Assembly (NCBI GenBank): GCA_023664725.1
Contig: JAMPFA010000001.1
Coordinates: 179,451 to 243,450, forward strand
DNA: 64,000 nt
Source of the DNA: Roseburia sp.
Lineage (GTDB): Bacteria; Bacillota; Clostridia; Lachnospirales; Lachnospiraceae
Direction: 5' to 3'
In this document: piece after piece, positions 22,516-31,278 of the stretch
Layout of the letters: each line of letters begins with the position of its first letter
How positions within the stretch are numbered: position 1 is the stretch's first letter
Made by a program: the position numbers and the translations under genes
Notes under the pieces: generated by a model
Databases searched by the model: none
What the model was told of the DNA's origin: nothing
Seen by the model: only the letters and a program-made list of their open reading frames with translations

Positions 22516-25494
22516 ATGAATATAAAAATGAATAGAAATAAAATAATAAAACCCTGGGGGCGTACCATTTACGGCAGGATGATCTTTTGGTGTTTCCTGT
22601 TTTTTTCGGTTGTATTTTTCCAGGGAAGTGACGCACAGGCATCCAGCTTGAAAAATCCTCTGTTGGACGAGGGGCGTTCTGCCGTGCTCTATGACAGTCA
22701 GAACGGAATGGCTCCTGCGGAGGCAAATGCCATTGTCCAGACATCCGATGGATTTATCTGGGTCGGCTGTTACAGGGGCCTGGCAAGATATGACGGAAAC
22801 GAATTTTCCTGGATTGACGCCGAAGAAGGGATTACCAGTGTGGCAAGCCTGTATGTGGATACTTCCGGCAGACTCTGGGTGGGAACCAATGACAACGGCG
22901 CAGCGCTTTACGATAATGGGGAATTTTACTTTTTTGACAAAGGAGTGGGACTGGAGTCCTGTTCCATAAAAGCTATTTCCGAGGATGCCAAGGGGAATAT
23001 CCTTTTGGGGACTACACAGGGAATCGCATATATTGATGCGGATATGCAGGTGAAGAACATGGAAGAGGAGTCCATCCGCTCCGCCTACATCAGCAAGTTG
23101 GAACGTGACGAATTTGGCAATGTATACGGGGTTACGTTAAGCGGAGATGTTTTTAGCATCAGCGGCCTGAAAGTAGAAAAATTTTTTCCCCGGAAACAGA
23201 TCGGAGATTCTCTTATTACCAGCATATGTCCTTCGGGCAGGGAAGTGGGAGAGGTCTATCTGGGAACGGAAGATGCAGGGATTTTGCGTGTCAATCTGTT
23301 GGCGGAACAGTTGATCTACAAACGGATTTCCACATTCAACGGTGCAACCGTAAATAAAATGTTTGTGATTTCCGACGAAAGCCTGGTTGTCTGCGCAGAC
23401 ACAGGGATGGGATATGTGAATAAAAATGGAACCTTTAGCATGGTTACGGAACTGCCCATGAATAATTCCATTGATGATATGATGGAAGATTATGAGGGAA
23501 ATTTCTGGTTTGCCTCTTCCCGTCAGGGGATTATGAAGCTGGCAAAGAGCAGGTTCCGCAATATCAGTTTGCAGGCGGGGCTTAGTAACCTTGTGGTGAA
23601 CAGCACCTGTAGGTATGACGATATGATCTATATTGGCAGTGACAGTGGTCTTTATATTGTCAACGACTGGAACCGGAAGATGTACAATGAGCTTACCCGT
23701 TTGCTGGAGGGAGTTCGGGTTCGCTGTATAAAGGAGGATGCAAAAGGGGATTTGTGGCTTTGTACCTATGGGCGTCTGGGGCTGGTCTGCTATCATCCCA
23801 ACGGAACCTATGAATGTTATACGGAAGAGCAGGGGTTAAACTCTGACCATATCCGTACCGTTTTAGAGCTTTCCAATGGCGACATGGCAGTTGCAGCCAG
23901 CGGAGGCGTCAATATTCTCCATGAGGGCAGGGTGGTGAAAAGCTACGGGTCTGGGGAAGGGATCGGCAACATGGAAATCCTGTGCCTGGAGGAGGGAGAA
24001 GAGGGACTGCTCTATGCAGGAAGTGACGGCGGCGGTATCTTTGTCATAGATATGGAAAAGGAAACGGTGGATGGCATTGGTCAAAGCGACGGGCTGACCT
24101 CAGGTGTCATTATGCGGATAAAAAAAGATGAAAAGTATGACGGATACTGGGTGATCACGGGAAACTCTATCGCTTACATGAAGAATGAATGCATCCGCAC
24201 CATCCACTCTTTTCCCTATGCCAACAATTTTGATATCTTTTATGATGATCAGGACAAGGCATGGATTTTAAGCGGCATTGGGATTTACTGTGTGGAAGTG
24301 GACAAGCTTTACGAAGATGCTGTGACAAACTATCAGTTTTATGATACATCCCTGGGGCTGCCCAGCAATGTCACGGCAAATTCCAGAAACTTTCTGGGGG
24401 AGGACGGGACACTGTATCTGTCAGGGACTTCCGGTGTGAGCAGTTTAAATATCAATGAGGCAGAGCGGGAGGCGGCGGATGTAAGGCTTGCAGTGCCGTT
24501 TGCCAGCCTGGACAATGAGATTGTCTATTTTCATGAGGGGAATGCCATTGAAATACCAAAAGATTGTAAAAGAGTTACCATATATGGATATGTGTTGAAT
24601 TACTCTCTCTATAACCCGACGGTGAGCTATTATCTGGAAGGATTTGATGAACAGCCGCAGATCACAAACAAAACAGCACTGTCCGCCATCAGTTACACCA
24701 ACCTGGCGGGGAAGGACTATGTTTTTCACTTATCGGCGTTGGATGGCAACACAGGGGAGGCGGTAAATGAGGTGACAGTGCGTCTTCGCAAGGAGAGGAG
24801 GCTGTATGAACAGCCCTGGTATCTGGCGTTTGTCATTGCCCTGGTCATTGTGGGTGTAATGGCGGGCACATGGCTGTACACCAGAAGGAAAACTGCAGAA
24901 TTATTGAGAAAGCAGAGAGAGAATAAGCTTTTTGAAACCCAGATGATCCGTGCTTTTAGTAAGGCCATCGACGTAAAGGACAAGTATACCAACGGTCATT
25001 CCGCAAGGGTGGCAAAATATTCCCAGATGATCGCAAGGCAGCTGGGATGTAAACAGGAGCAGATTGACCATATACATAATATTGCCCTGCTCCATGATAT
25101 CGGGAAAATTTTTATTCCAGATCACATTTTAAATAAACCCCAGCCTCTGACAGATGAGGAGTTTGAGGTTATGAAGCACCATACCTCTTACGGCTCTGAT
25201 ATTTTAAAGGAAATTAAAATTTTTCCTGATATGGCTCTTGGAGCAGGATATCACCATGAACGCCTGGACGGAAACGGTTATCCAAATGGGACAAAGGGGG
25301 AGGACATTCCTTTCAGTGTGCGGATCGTGGCGGTGGCAGATAGTTTTGACGCCATGAATTCCGACAGACCCTACCGGGACAGGATGAAAATGGATGTGAT
25401 CGTCTCTGAACTTGAGGAGGCAGCAGGAACACAGCTGGATGCCGATGTGGTCAGAGCATTGCTGGAATTGATCCGGGCAGGAAAAATTAAGTGA
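22516..25494 (+). CDS. Two-component-regulator-propeller sensor with HD-GYP phosphodiesterase output
   Basis: 992 residues: a signal anchor (about 22-42), two seven-bladed-type propellers of repeats such as DGFIWVGCYRGLARYDG and SGRLWVGTNDNGAALYDN (about 60-650), a Y_Y_Y-like beta domain (about 665-755), one membrane helix (769-791) and a cytoplasmic HD-GYP domain. The metal site HD is at 860-861 (LLHDIGK) and the motif HHERLDGNGYP starts at 913. HD-GYP domains hydrolyse cyclic di-GMP. The outside propeller probably senses a ligand or carbohydrate, as in hybrid sensors of Bacteroides, but here it drives second-messenger breakdown instead of a kinase. GGDEF and receiver domains are absent. Confidence 0.9.
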   Translation: MNIKMNRNKIIKPWGRTIYGRMIFWCFLFFSVVFFQGSDAQASSLKNPLLDEGRSAVLYDSQNGMAPAEANAIVQTSDGFIWVGCYRGLARYDGNEFSWIDAEEGITSVASLYVDTSGRLWVGTNDNGAALYDNGEFYFFDKGVGLESCSIKAISEDAKGNILLGTTQGIAYIDADMQVKNMEEESIRSAYISKLERDEFGNVYGVTLSGDVFSISGLKVEKFFPRKQIGDSLITSICPSGREVGEVYLGTEDAGILRVNLLAEQLIYKRISTFNGATVNKMFVISDESLVVCADTGMGYVNKNGTFSMVTELPMNNSIDDMMEDYEGNFWFASSRQGIMKLAKSRFRNISLQAGLSNLVVNSTCRYDDMIYIGSDSGLYIVNDWNRKMYNELTRLLEGVRVRCIKEDAKGDLWLCTYGRLGLVCYHPNGTYECYTEEQGLNSDHIRTVLELSNGDMAVAASGGVNILHEGRVVKSYGSGEGIGNMEILCLEEGEEGLLYAGSDGGGIFVIDMEKETVDGIGQSDGLTSGVIMRIKKDEKYDGYWVITGNSIAYMKNECIRTIHSFPYANNFDIFYDDQDKAWILSGIGIYCVEVDKLYEDAVTNYQFYDTSLGLPSNVTANSRNFLGEDGTLYLSGTSGVSSLNINEAEREAADVRLAVPFASLDNEIVYFHEGNAIEIPKDCKRVTIYGYVLNYSLYNPTVSYYLEGFDEQPQITNKTALSAISYTNLAGKDYVFHLSALDGNTGEAVNEVTVRLRKERRLYEQPWYLAFVIALVIVGVMAGTWLYTRRKTAELLRKQRENKLFETQMIRAFSKAIDVKDKYTNGHSARVAKYSQMIARQLGCKQEQIDHIHNIALLHDIGKIFIPDHILNKPQPLTDEEFEVMKHHTSYGSDILKEIKIFPDMALGAGYHHERLDGNGYPNGTKGEDIPFSVRIVAVADSFDAMNSDRPYRDRMKMDVIVSELEEAAGTQLDADVVRALLELIRAGKIK

Positions 25495-25576
25495 TGTGAC
25501 TGGATTTATCTTGCAGGAATCCATTGCGGAATGTATAATGAAAACACAGGCTTCAACTATAATGCGAGGTGAACCC

Positions 25577-26212
25577 ATGGGAAGACGCACCGCTTTTCTG
25601 GCATTCGGTTTCTTTTGCGCCGTACTCATATGCGGCTGTGGCAGTGAAAAGGAACATCCCGCCTCCCAGGTGATCCTGGAGGGGGAGTACACACATAAAG
25701 GCATGGATAATCTTGTCTTTACTTTTTCGAAGGACAGCACACTTACCGTTGTGCAGTCAGGTGTCTATGAATTTGGGGAAAACAGTGAGGGAGAGAGTAT
25801 TCTTAAAATCTGTTTTGACGATATCAGCAGGGAACTGCCGGAGGACTACAGTTATACCTGTTACCGGATCTGGCATGACAGGAGATATGTTTATCTCACG
25901 CTGGATATGGAGGAAGGAGATTCGTCAAAGCCTATGGCGCTTCGTCTTTTAAAGGGGACGGAGGGGATTTCCAAAGGGGAGTTATTTTCCGGCACGTATC
26001 AGATTGGAAGAGAGGGAAACGATTATCAGTATATTTTTTCTGAGGACGGAACCATTCTGATGGAGATTCATGAGTATTACTATATAGAGGGGGAAAAGCT
26101 TACCTTGTCGGATTCCTCCGGAAGCACAGATTACAGATATGAGCTTACGGAAACACAGTTTACGATAAACAATCTTTTGGGGGAGACGATTCTTTCCCTG
26201 GAGAAAAAATAA
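25577..26212 (+). CDS. Putative lipoprotein of unknown function
   Basis: 211 residues from ATG 25577 (GAGGTGA upstream), beginning MGRRTAFLAFGFFCAVLICGCGS. A lipobox-like ICGC ends the signal. The remainder has two similar beta-rich units: EGEYTHKGMDNLVFTFSKDS (residues about 38-57) and SGTYQIGREGNDYQYIFSED (about 140-160). Each unit is a strand-rich stretch in which a compound is shown as amount versus form, as in DUF5640-like lipoproteins. It lies between the sensor gene and mtnN, close enough to be cotranscribed with either. Confidence 0.6.
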   Translation: MGRRTAFLAFGFFCAVLICGCGSEKEHPASQVILEGEYTHKGMDNLVFTFSKDSTLTVVQSGVYEFGENSEGESILKICFDDISRELPEDYSYTCYRIWHDRRYVYLTLDMEEGDSSKPMALRLLKGTEGISKGELFSGTYQIGREGNDYQYIFSEDGTILMEIHEYYYIEGEKLTLSDSSGSTDYRYELTETQFTINNLLGETILSLEKK

Positions 26213-26238
26213 AAGATATGGCAGAAAGGAAAAAAGGA

Positions 26239-26931
26239 ATGATTGGGATTATTGGAGCCATGGACCAGGAAGTGGCAAAGTTAAAAGAGATGATGGAGGA
26301 TGTGAAGATTACAAAAAAGGCATCCATGGAGTTTTATCAGGGGAAGCTAAACGGAGCCCAGGCAGTGGTAGTTCAGGCGGGAATTGGAAAAGTAAACGCA
26401 GCCTGCTGTACCCAGACACTGATCGACACATTCCAGGTGAGCTGTGTAATCAACACAGGGATTGCAGGCTCCCTTCGGGCGGAGATTAATATCGGGGATA
26501 TTGTCCTTGCCACAGATGCCTTAGAGCACGATATGGAGGCAACTGTTTTCGGATACGGGCCGGGACAGATACCGGGCATGGATACCCTTTCTTTTCCGGC
26601 GGACGAGCATTTAAGACAGGTGGCAAAAGAGAGCTGCGAGAAGGTGAATGCGGATATTTCCGTTTACGAGGGAAGGGTTGTCACCGGAGATCAGTTTATT
26701 TCCAGCAAGGAGAAAAAGCAGTGGCTCACCGACACGTTCCAGGGATACTGTACCGAGATGGAGGGAGCAGCCATCGCACATGCAGCTTACCTGAATCAGG
26801 TGCCCTATCTCATTGTCCGGGCGATTTCCGACAAAGCGGATGACAGCGCCCAGGTGGATTATCCCACATTTGAAAAAAAGGCCATCGAGCGTTCCGTTCG
26901 TCTGATGGAAGAAATGGCAGGTAGATTATAA
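26239..26931 (+). CDS. mtnN: 5'-methylthioadenosine/S-adenosylhomocysteine nucleosidase
   Basis: 230 residues from ATG 26239 (MIGIIGAMDQEVAKLKEMM; AAAGGA upstream), which is the normal beginning of this enzyme; ATG 26218 has a poor ribosome site. The catalytic parts are the early Glu in AMDQEV, EMEGAAIAH near residue 173 and the Asp in AISDKADD. It removes adenine from SAH and MTA, giving S-ribosylhomocysteine for LuxS. The stop codon overlaps the luxS start, so the two steps of the activated methyl cycle are translated together. Confidence 0.94.
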   Translation: MIGIIGAMDQEVAKLKEMMEDVKITKKASMEFYQGKLNGAQAVVVQAGIGKVNAACCTQTLIDTFQVSCVINTGIAGSLRAEINIGDIVLATDALEHDMEATVFGYGPGQIPGMDTLSFPADEHLRQVAKESCEKVNADISVYEGRVVTGDQFISSKEKKQWLTDTFQGYCTEMEGAAIAHAAYLNQVPYLIVRAISDKADDSAQVDYPTFEKKAIERSVRLMEEMAGRL

Positions 26932-27410
26932 TGGAGAAGATAGCAAGTTTTACCGTAAATCATTTGACGCTTTTGCCGGGGGTGTATGTCTCCAGGAAAG
27001 ACCATGTGGGAGCGGAAGTGATCACCACTTTTGATATCCGCATGACACGGCCCAATTTTGAGCCGGTGATGAACACGGCGGAGGTTCATACCATAGAGCA
27101 TCTGGCGGCAACCTTTCTGAGAAATCACAAAGAGTACGGGGAGAAAATCGTATATTTTGGTCCCATGGGATGCAGGACAGGGTTTTACCTCATACTGGCA
27201 GGTGACTATAAATCAGAGGATATCGTTGAGCTGTTAAAAGAGCTGTTTGTATTTATGCGGGATTTTAAAGACGAGGTTCCGGGAGCAGCAGCCAGGGACT
27301 GCGGGAATTATCTGGATATGAATCTTCCCATGGCAAACTATCTGGCGGGGAAATTTTATGACGAGGTGCTTTCCCATATGACGAGAGAACGCTTAGAATA
27401 TCCGCAGTAG
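26931..27410 (+). CDS. luxS: S-ribosylhomocysteine lyase (AI-2 synthase)
   Basis: 159 residues. The metal ligands HTIEH give His53 and His57 with catalytic Glu56; the catalytic cysteine is in MGCRTGFY (Cys81), and the third metal ligand lies in RDCGNY (Cys124 region). It cleaves S-ribosylhomocysteine to homocysteine and DPD, the AI-2 precursor. It starts at the end of mtnN and is followed after 10 bases by a CsoR-type regulator gene. Confidence 0.95.
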   Translation: MEKIASFTVNHLTLLPGVYVSRKDHVGAEVITTFDIRMTRPNFEPVMNTAEVHTIEHLAATFLRNHKEYGEKIVYFGPMGCRTGFYLILAGDYKSEDIVELLKELFVFMRDFKDEVPGAAARDCGNYLDMNLPMANYLAGKFYDEVLSHMTRERLEYPQ

Positions 27411-27420
27411 GGGGGAAAAT

Positions 27421-27726
27421 ATGGAGAGGGAGAGCAGCTTTGAGAAATCTCATACCCATGAACACGCCCATGCTCACACAAAAGAGGTGTTAAACCGTCT
27501 GGCCAGAGCCAGCGGGCATTTAAATAAAGTCCGCTCTATGGTGGAAAATGGAGAGGACTGCAGCGAGGTGCTGATCCAGCTGGCGGCAGTGAAGGCTGCG
27601 CTGAACAACACAGGTAAAGTCATATTAAAGGATCATATTGAACACTGTATCGTTCATGCAGTGGAGGAGGGTGATGCCAGAAAAATCCAGGAGTTGAATG
27701 AGGCGATTGACAAGTTCATGAAATAG
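27421..27726 (+). CDS. CsoR/RcnR-family metal-sensing repressor with His-rich N-terminus
   Basis: 101 residues. The DUF156 helical fold carries Cys47, His72 and Cys76 (ENGEDCSEVL and KDHIEHCIVH), the Cu(I) ligand set of CsoR. Residues 11-19 read HTHEHAHAH, an extra His cluster seen in some family members that may bind Ni, Co or Cu. These tetramers leave DNA when metal binds. GGGGGG lies before the ATG. No transporter gene is adjacent, and its place after luxS may be simple cotranscription. The metal is not certain. Confidence 0.85.
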   Translation: MERESSFEKSHTHEHAHAHTKEVLNRLARASGHLNKVRSMVENGEDCSEVLIQLAAVKAALNNTGKVILKDHIEHCIVHAVEEGDARKIQELNEAIDKFMK

Positions 27727-27739
27727 GAAAGGTATGCGT

Positions 27740-28297
27740 ATGGGCAAAAAAAGGGAGATTACAGATATTTATGACAGGAACTGTAAGAGAACCGGCAAGA
27801 CCATAATGCGGGGAGAAAAGCCAAGGGCGGGGGAATACCTTATGGCTGCAACTGCGATTGTGCGGGTGAAGGAATCCTATCTGGTGACAAAGCGGAGCCC
27901 TATGAAGAGTATGGCGGGACTGTGGGAATTCCCAGGGGGCGGCTCGAGAACCGGGGAGGAGCCTATGGATACACTGTTTCGGGAGCTTCGGGAGGAGACC
28001 GGAATTGTGGCACAAACAGGGCAGACCACATTTTTAAGACAAGTGTATTATGAGAAATTTCAACTGTTCATGCAGGTGTTTCTGGTGGAGGCAGACGCAA
28101 GGCGGGAGGAACTGAAACTCCAGGAGGAGGAGGTTTCAGATGCAATGTTTGTAACCCCAGGGGAGTTAGAGCAGCTCTATTCTTACATGACGGAGCTTGA
28201 CAGACAGATTTACAGGGAGGCGGTAAGCCCAATGTTTTCCTGCCAAAATTCTCCAGAGGATGCCACAAGCCACTTGGGTGAACGAATTTACTTGTAG
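27740..28297 (+). CDS. Nudix hydrolase (MutT/isopentenyl-diphosphate-isomerase-like)
   Basis: 185 residues from ATG 27740 (AGGAAAGG 7 bases upstream). The Nudix box GGGSRTGEEPMDTLFRELRE followed by ETGI lies near residues 69-92 and has all catalytic glutamates. The N-terminal DIYDRNCKRTGKTIMRGE is the beginning seen in the YfcD/IDI-like Nudix group. It would hydrolyse a nucleoside diphosphate derivative; the substrate is not known. It ends 9 bases before the thioesterase gene. Confidence 0.88.
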   Translation: MGKKREITDIYDRNCKRTGKTIMRGEKPRAGEYLMAATAIVRVKESYLVTKRSPMKSMAGLWEFPGGGSRTGEEPMDTLFRELREETGIVAQTGQTTFLRQVYYEKFQLFMQVFLVEADARREELKLQEEEVSDAMFVTPGELEQLYSYMTELDRQIYREAVSPMFSCQNSPEDATSHLGERIYL

Positions 28298-28306
28298 GAG
28301 GAGATT

Positions 28307-28693
28307 ATGTTAAAGGAAGGAATCCAGGGGAAACAGGAAATGACAGTAACAGAAAAAGACACAGCGGAAGTGTTAAAGAGCGGGACGCTTAAAGTGCTTG
28401 CCACTCCGGCCATGGTGGCTCTAATCGAGGAGACGGCCTGGAAGAGCGTGGCCCCGGAGCTGGAGGAGGGCTGCGCCACGGTTGGCACCAGCTTAAATAT
28501 CAACCACATCTCCGCTACCCCTGTGGGGATGAAGGTTTTTTGCACCACCAGGCTTATCGAGGTGGAGGGAAGGCGGCTGATGTTTGACGTGGAAGTGTCG
28601 GATGAAAAGGGAAAGGTGGGTGCGGGAACCCACGAGCGGTTTATCGTCCAGTCGGAGAAATTTCAGCAGAAGGCAGATGACAAATTGAAATAG
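28307..28693 (+). CDS. Hot-dog-fold thioesterase (fluoroacetyl-CoA thioesterase-like)
   Basis: 128 residues (MLKEGIQGKQEMTVTEKDTA...). MVALIEETAWKSVAPELEEG followed by CATVGTSLNINHISATPVGM resembles the FlK-type thioesterase family: a Thr/Glu pair (IEETAW) and a His (NHISATP, GTHERF) are conserved. It would hydrolyse a short acyl-CoA. GGAGGAG lies upstream. A strong bidirectional terminator follows. Confidence 0.8.
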   Translation: MLKEGIQGKQEMTVTEKDTAEVLKSGTLKVLATPAMVALIEETAWKSVAPELEEGCATVGTSLNINHISATPVGMKVFCTTRLIEVEGRRLMFDVEVSDEKGKVGAGTHERFIVQSEKFQQKADDKLK

Positions 28694-28718
28694 AATATGG
28701 CAGACTTACAAAAAGAGG

Positions 28719-28762
28719 CTGCCGCATTGAGGAAATACCTTTTCCTTTAATGCGGCAGTCTT
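28719..28762. terminator. Bidirectional terminator between the thioesterase and SseB genes
   Basis: CTGCCGCATT (28719-28728) pairs with AATGCGGCAG (28749-28758), the stem being extended inward by GGAAA/TTTCC. TCTTTC follows on the plus strand. The flanking genes converge. Confidence 0.8.
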
Positions 28763-28769
28763 TCAATTT

Positions 28770-28795
28770 GCTTTATCATCAATACAGTACACTAA
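28770..28795. repeat. Single end of the MITE found at 49210-49369
   Basis: ATACAGTACACTAA (28782-28795) is identical to 49359-49372 at the MITE's right end, and the 12 bases before it are also similar (GCT, then TTATCA). The SseB stop codon (28792-28794) lies in it. No partner end is seen nearby. Confidence 0.55.
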
Positions 28796-29748
28796 CTTGT
28801 CTGTTCTTTTTCCTTCACTAACAGATCCATGATCCGCTGGATCTCTGCCCCCTCTACCGGGGCTTCCCCAAAGGTGTAATGTTTGCCGTCGGGGCCAATG
28901 CCTCCTAAGTTCCGCTCCCCCTTTTCTTTTCCACGCTCAATGGTAAAATAGTGGATCACAGACTCGTTTTTGGGGTTTAACGTGATGTAAATGCGGTAGC
29001 AAAGCTGTGCAGGCGCCTTTACCTCCGGTAAGTCCAGACGGATGAGCAGCAGTTCTTCATTGATATTTAAGGGCATCACCTCAAAATCCTTCTCACTGAA
29101 AGGATAGAGATTTGGATTCTGGAATGCACTTTGATAAACGCTGTTTACCAGAGTTTCCTTCTCATCGGAAAGCTGATGGATAAAGGGAGCCCCCTCTTTA
29201 AATACCCGGAAGGGAAGATCATGGAACTCTGCCTTCTGCCGCATCATCACATGATACTGCTGTGGGGATACTTTCATCTGTTTGACACCGGCAGCTTTGG
29301 CCTCAAAATCTTTGGCAATGGCCTCTAAGATCTGCCTGTTAAATAAGAGGTTGTCCGAAAATGGATTTAATGCAACACCCTCACATGGCGCCTTTGCATT
29401 TAAAGCCATCCGAACACATGCCATAAAGGGCAGTGTCATGATAAAATCAAATACCGGCTCCTTTGGAATCTGGCCCTGGCTGCTGTAGACAGGGACAAAT
29501 GTCTTGCCGTCCTGATTCTTTAAGATGCAGGGGATAGGCGCCACACCCTCGGGCAGTGCTACCTTTTCGTTGGGGCTGTCTTTTACTTCCTGTTTTAACG
29601 CCTCTTTATCAATATTGTCCGGCAAATTTGCAGGGACAAGGAAAATCGTTTTCTGGACCTGGTGGATCAGTGCGTTTAAATTTTCTTTTGCAGGGTCTTC
29701 CTTGTAGATCTGTATTAGCTGTTCTGTTTTCTGCGCTTCTTTATTCAT
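28792..29748 (-). CDS. SseB-family protein
   Basis: 318 residues. An N-terminal SseB-like domain (about 20-140; VPANLPDN, FVPVYSSQGQ, FMALN-type motif CVRMALNAKAPCEGVALNPF) is followed by an SseB C-terminal-like domain and a tail with GERNLGGIGPDGKHYTFGE. Enterobacterial SseB proteins enhance sulfurtransferase activity or act in secretion; in Clostridia the role is unknown. Start ATG 29748 has CGGAGTG upstream. The stop codon falls inside a sequence like the end of a MITE, so the last residues may have been set by an insertion. Confidence 0.75.
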   Translation of the reverse strand: MNKEAQKTEQLIQIYKEDPAKENLNALIHQVQKTIFLVPANLPDNIDKEALKQEVKDSPNEKVALPEGVAPIPCILKNQDGKTFVPVYSSQGQIPKEPVFDFIMTLPFMACVRMALNAKAPCEGVALNPFSDNLLFNRQILEAIAKDFEAKAAGVKQMKVSPQQYHVMMRQKAEFHDLPFRVFKEGAPFIHQLSDEKETLVNSVYQSAFQNPNLYPFSEKDFEVMPLNINEELLLIRLDLPEVKAPAQLCYRIYITLNPKNESVIHYFTIERGKEKGERNLGGIGPDGKHYTFGEAPVEGAEIQRIMDLLVKEKEQTS

Positions 29749-29803
29749 GGTACACTCCGTAAACTTTTATAGTATTTCAAGTATATCACAAGTGCGGGGA
29801 AAA

Positions 29804-30478
29804 CTAAATATTTTTTTCCATAAAATCAAGCACTTCCTCCAAACTTTTGCCACCCATAAGCTTTTTGCTGCCGTTTATCACCGTCATGGGAACACGCTCG
29901 ATCCCATATTCCTTCACATAGTCGGGAAACAGATTGGCGTCAATCATCCGGGCAGATATATGAGGATTTATGGATGCTATCCGAAGACAGGAGACTACCA
30001 TCTGTGCGCAGTGGTGGCAGGCAAGGGAGACGAACACCTGTATATCCACAGGGGCTGACATCTTCTGAATGCGTTCCCTGGTCTTTTCTTCCAGGGGCTG
30101 TCCCGGCCCGGCAGTATTGTAGAGGGAGATCACCAGAGAATTTAACTCTTTTCCCCCGGGCACGCCAAGAAAACTCTGGCCGGTAAAAGTATGGTTTTCC
30201 CTGTAAATTCCCACAACAGGAAAGTGGCTGTCTATCACCAGCTCGTTCTCCAAAGAGGGATATTCTCCCGGCGAGTACAATTCTACATGGACTTTTTCTC
30301 CCTGGCTTTCCATATCCTTTAAGAGGGACGCCAGCTCCACACATTTTTCATTGCCGGTGTCCACAATAGAGATCAGCCACACGTCCGCTGTCAGTTTTGA
30401 AAAGATATCCCGGAGCTGTCCTCTCATCTCTTCATCTAAGAGGGAGGATGTTTCCGGTATCACCTCCGGGCCCATCAT
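29804..30478 (-). CDS. Thioredoxin-fold protein like the AhpF N-terminal domain
   Basis: 224 residues. Two thioredoxin-like halves: the first lacks cysteines; the second has the redox motif LACHHC (about residue 152) and ends ERVPMTVINGSKKLMGGKS. This is the arrangement of the N-terminal domain of AhpF, without the flavin thioredoxin-reductase part. It overlaps the end of ahpC by 4 bases and is presumably the electron donor to that peroxiredoxin. It must itself be reduced by a separate reductase not present here. Confidence 0.82.
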   Translation of the reverse strand: MMGPEVIPETSSLLDEEMRGQLRDIFSKLTADVWLISIVDTGNEKCVELASLLKDMESQGEKVHVELYSPGEYPSLENELVIDSHFPVVGIYRENHTFTGQSFLGVPGGKELNSLVISLYNTAGPGQPLEEKTRERIQKMSAPVDIQVFVSLACHHCAQMVVSCLRIASINPHISARMIDANLFPDYVKEYGIERVPMTVINGSKKLMGGKSLEEVLDFMEKNI

Positions 30479-31041
30479 AACATACCTACCAGGTCAAGGC
30501 TTGGTTTTATGGTCTTGGCTCCAGGCTGCCATTTTGCAGGGCAGACCTCGTCTCCATGTTCTGCCACAAACTGGGCGGCCTGGAGTTTCCGCAAAAGCTC
30601 TTCGGCGTTTCTTCCAATCCCCAGATTATGGATTTCATATGCCTGGATCACTCCCTGAGGGTCTGCGATAAATGTTCCACGCAGCGCCTGGCCTTCATCC
30701 TCCAGCAGTACGCCGAACTGTCTGGAAAGTTTCCACGAGGCATCCGACAGCATGGGATATCGGATCTTTTTTATCGTATCCGACGCATCTGCCCATGCTT
30801 TGTGGACAAAATGGCTGTCTGTGGACACAGAGTAAATTTCACAGCCCAGCTTCTGGAATTCATCATAATGGTCTGCCAGATCACCTAACTCTGTGGGGCA
30901 GACAAAGGTAAAGTCAGCCGGGTAAAAAAAGAAAACGCTCCATTTTCCCAAAAGGCTTTTTTCCGTAATCTCCTTAAATACGCCATTGTGATAGGCCTGC
31001 ACACAAAAGGGTTCTACTTTTTTTTCAATAAAATGATCCAT
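30475..31041 (-). CDS. ahpC: Alkyl hydroperoxide reductase subunit C (2-Cys peroxiredoxin)
   Basis: 188 residues. The peroxidatic cysteine is Cys48 in ADFTFVCPTE and the resolving cysteine is in GDEVCPAKW near the C-terminus, the typical 2-Cys AhpC layout. It reduces hydrogen peroxide and organic peroxides, protecting an anaerobe from traces of oxygen. It is first in a two-gene operon with the AhpF-N-like protein, driven by a clear promoter at 31075-31103. Confidence 0.93.
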   Translation of the reverse strand: MDHFIEKKVEPFCVQAYHNGVFKEITEKSLLGKWSVFFFYPADFTFVCPTELGDLADHYDEFQKLGCEIYSVSTDSHFVHKAWADASDTIKKIRYPMLSDASWKLSRQFGVLLEDEGQALRGTFIADPQGVIQAYEIHNLGIGRNAEELLRKLQAAQFVAEHGDEVCPAKWQPGAKTIKPSLDLVGML

Positions 31042-31074
31042 AGGTAATACCTCGCTTTCTCAATTAATAGTATT

Positions 31075-31103
31075 ATTGTAAAAGTTGAGACAGGAGACTT
31101 CAA
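31075..31103 (-). promoter_or_regulatory. Promoter of the ahpC operon
   Basis: On the reverse strand TTGAAG (31103-31098), a 17-base spacer and TACAAT (31080-31075). An AT-rich imperfect palindrome, CAATTAATAGTATTATTG (31061-31078), overlaps the -10 and the start site and could be an operator. It is not a clear match to the PerR box. Confidence 0.65.
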
Positions 31104-31196
31104 GTATTATTTTTCCGTAAAAGAGATTTTATTTGTACAATTTTTGATAATTGTCAAAAATTCCCTGTTTTCGGGAGCTTTCCACATTTTCACTTA

Positions 31197-31225
31197 TTGT
31201 AATTTGAAGTTTTACAGGATATAAT
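31197..31225 (+). promoter_or_regulatory. Promoter of the 62-residue repeat protein
   Basis: TTGTAA (31197-31202), 17 bases, TATAAT (31220-31225). A further near-palindrome TTGATAATTGTCAA lies about 50 bases upstream. Confidence 0.65.
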
Positions 31226-31278
31226 AAAAATGCATCTGAAAATGCTTATATAATTAATGAAAAAATGGAGGGATTTAT

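Noticed and set aside
31061..31078. PerR box at the ahpC promoter
   Set aside because: The palindrome is imperfect and does not match TTATAAT-N-ATTATAA well; kept only as an unnamed candidate operator.
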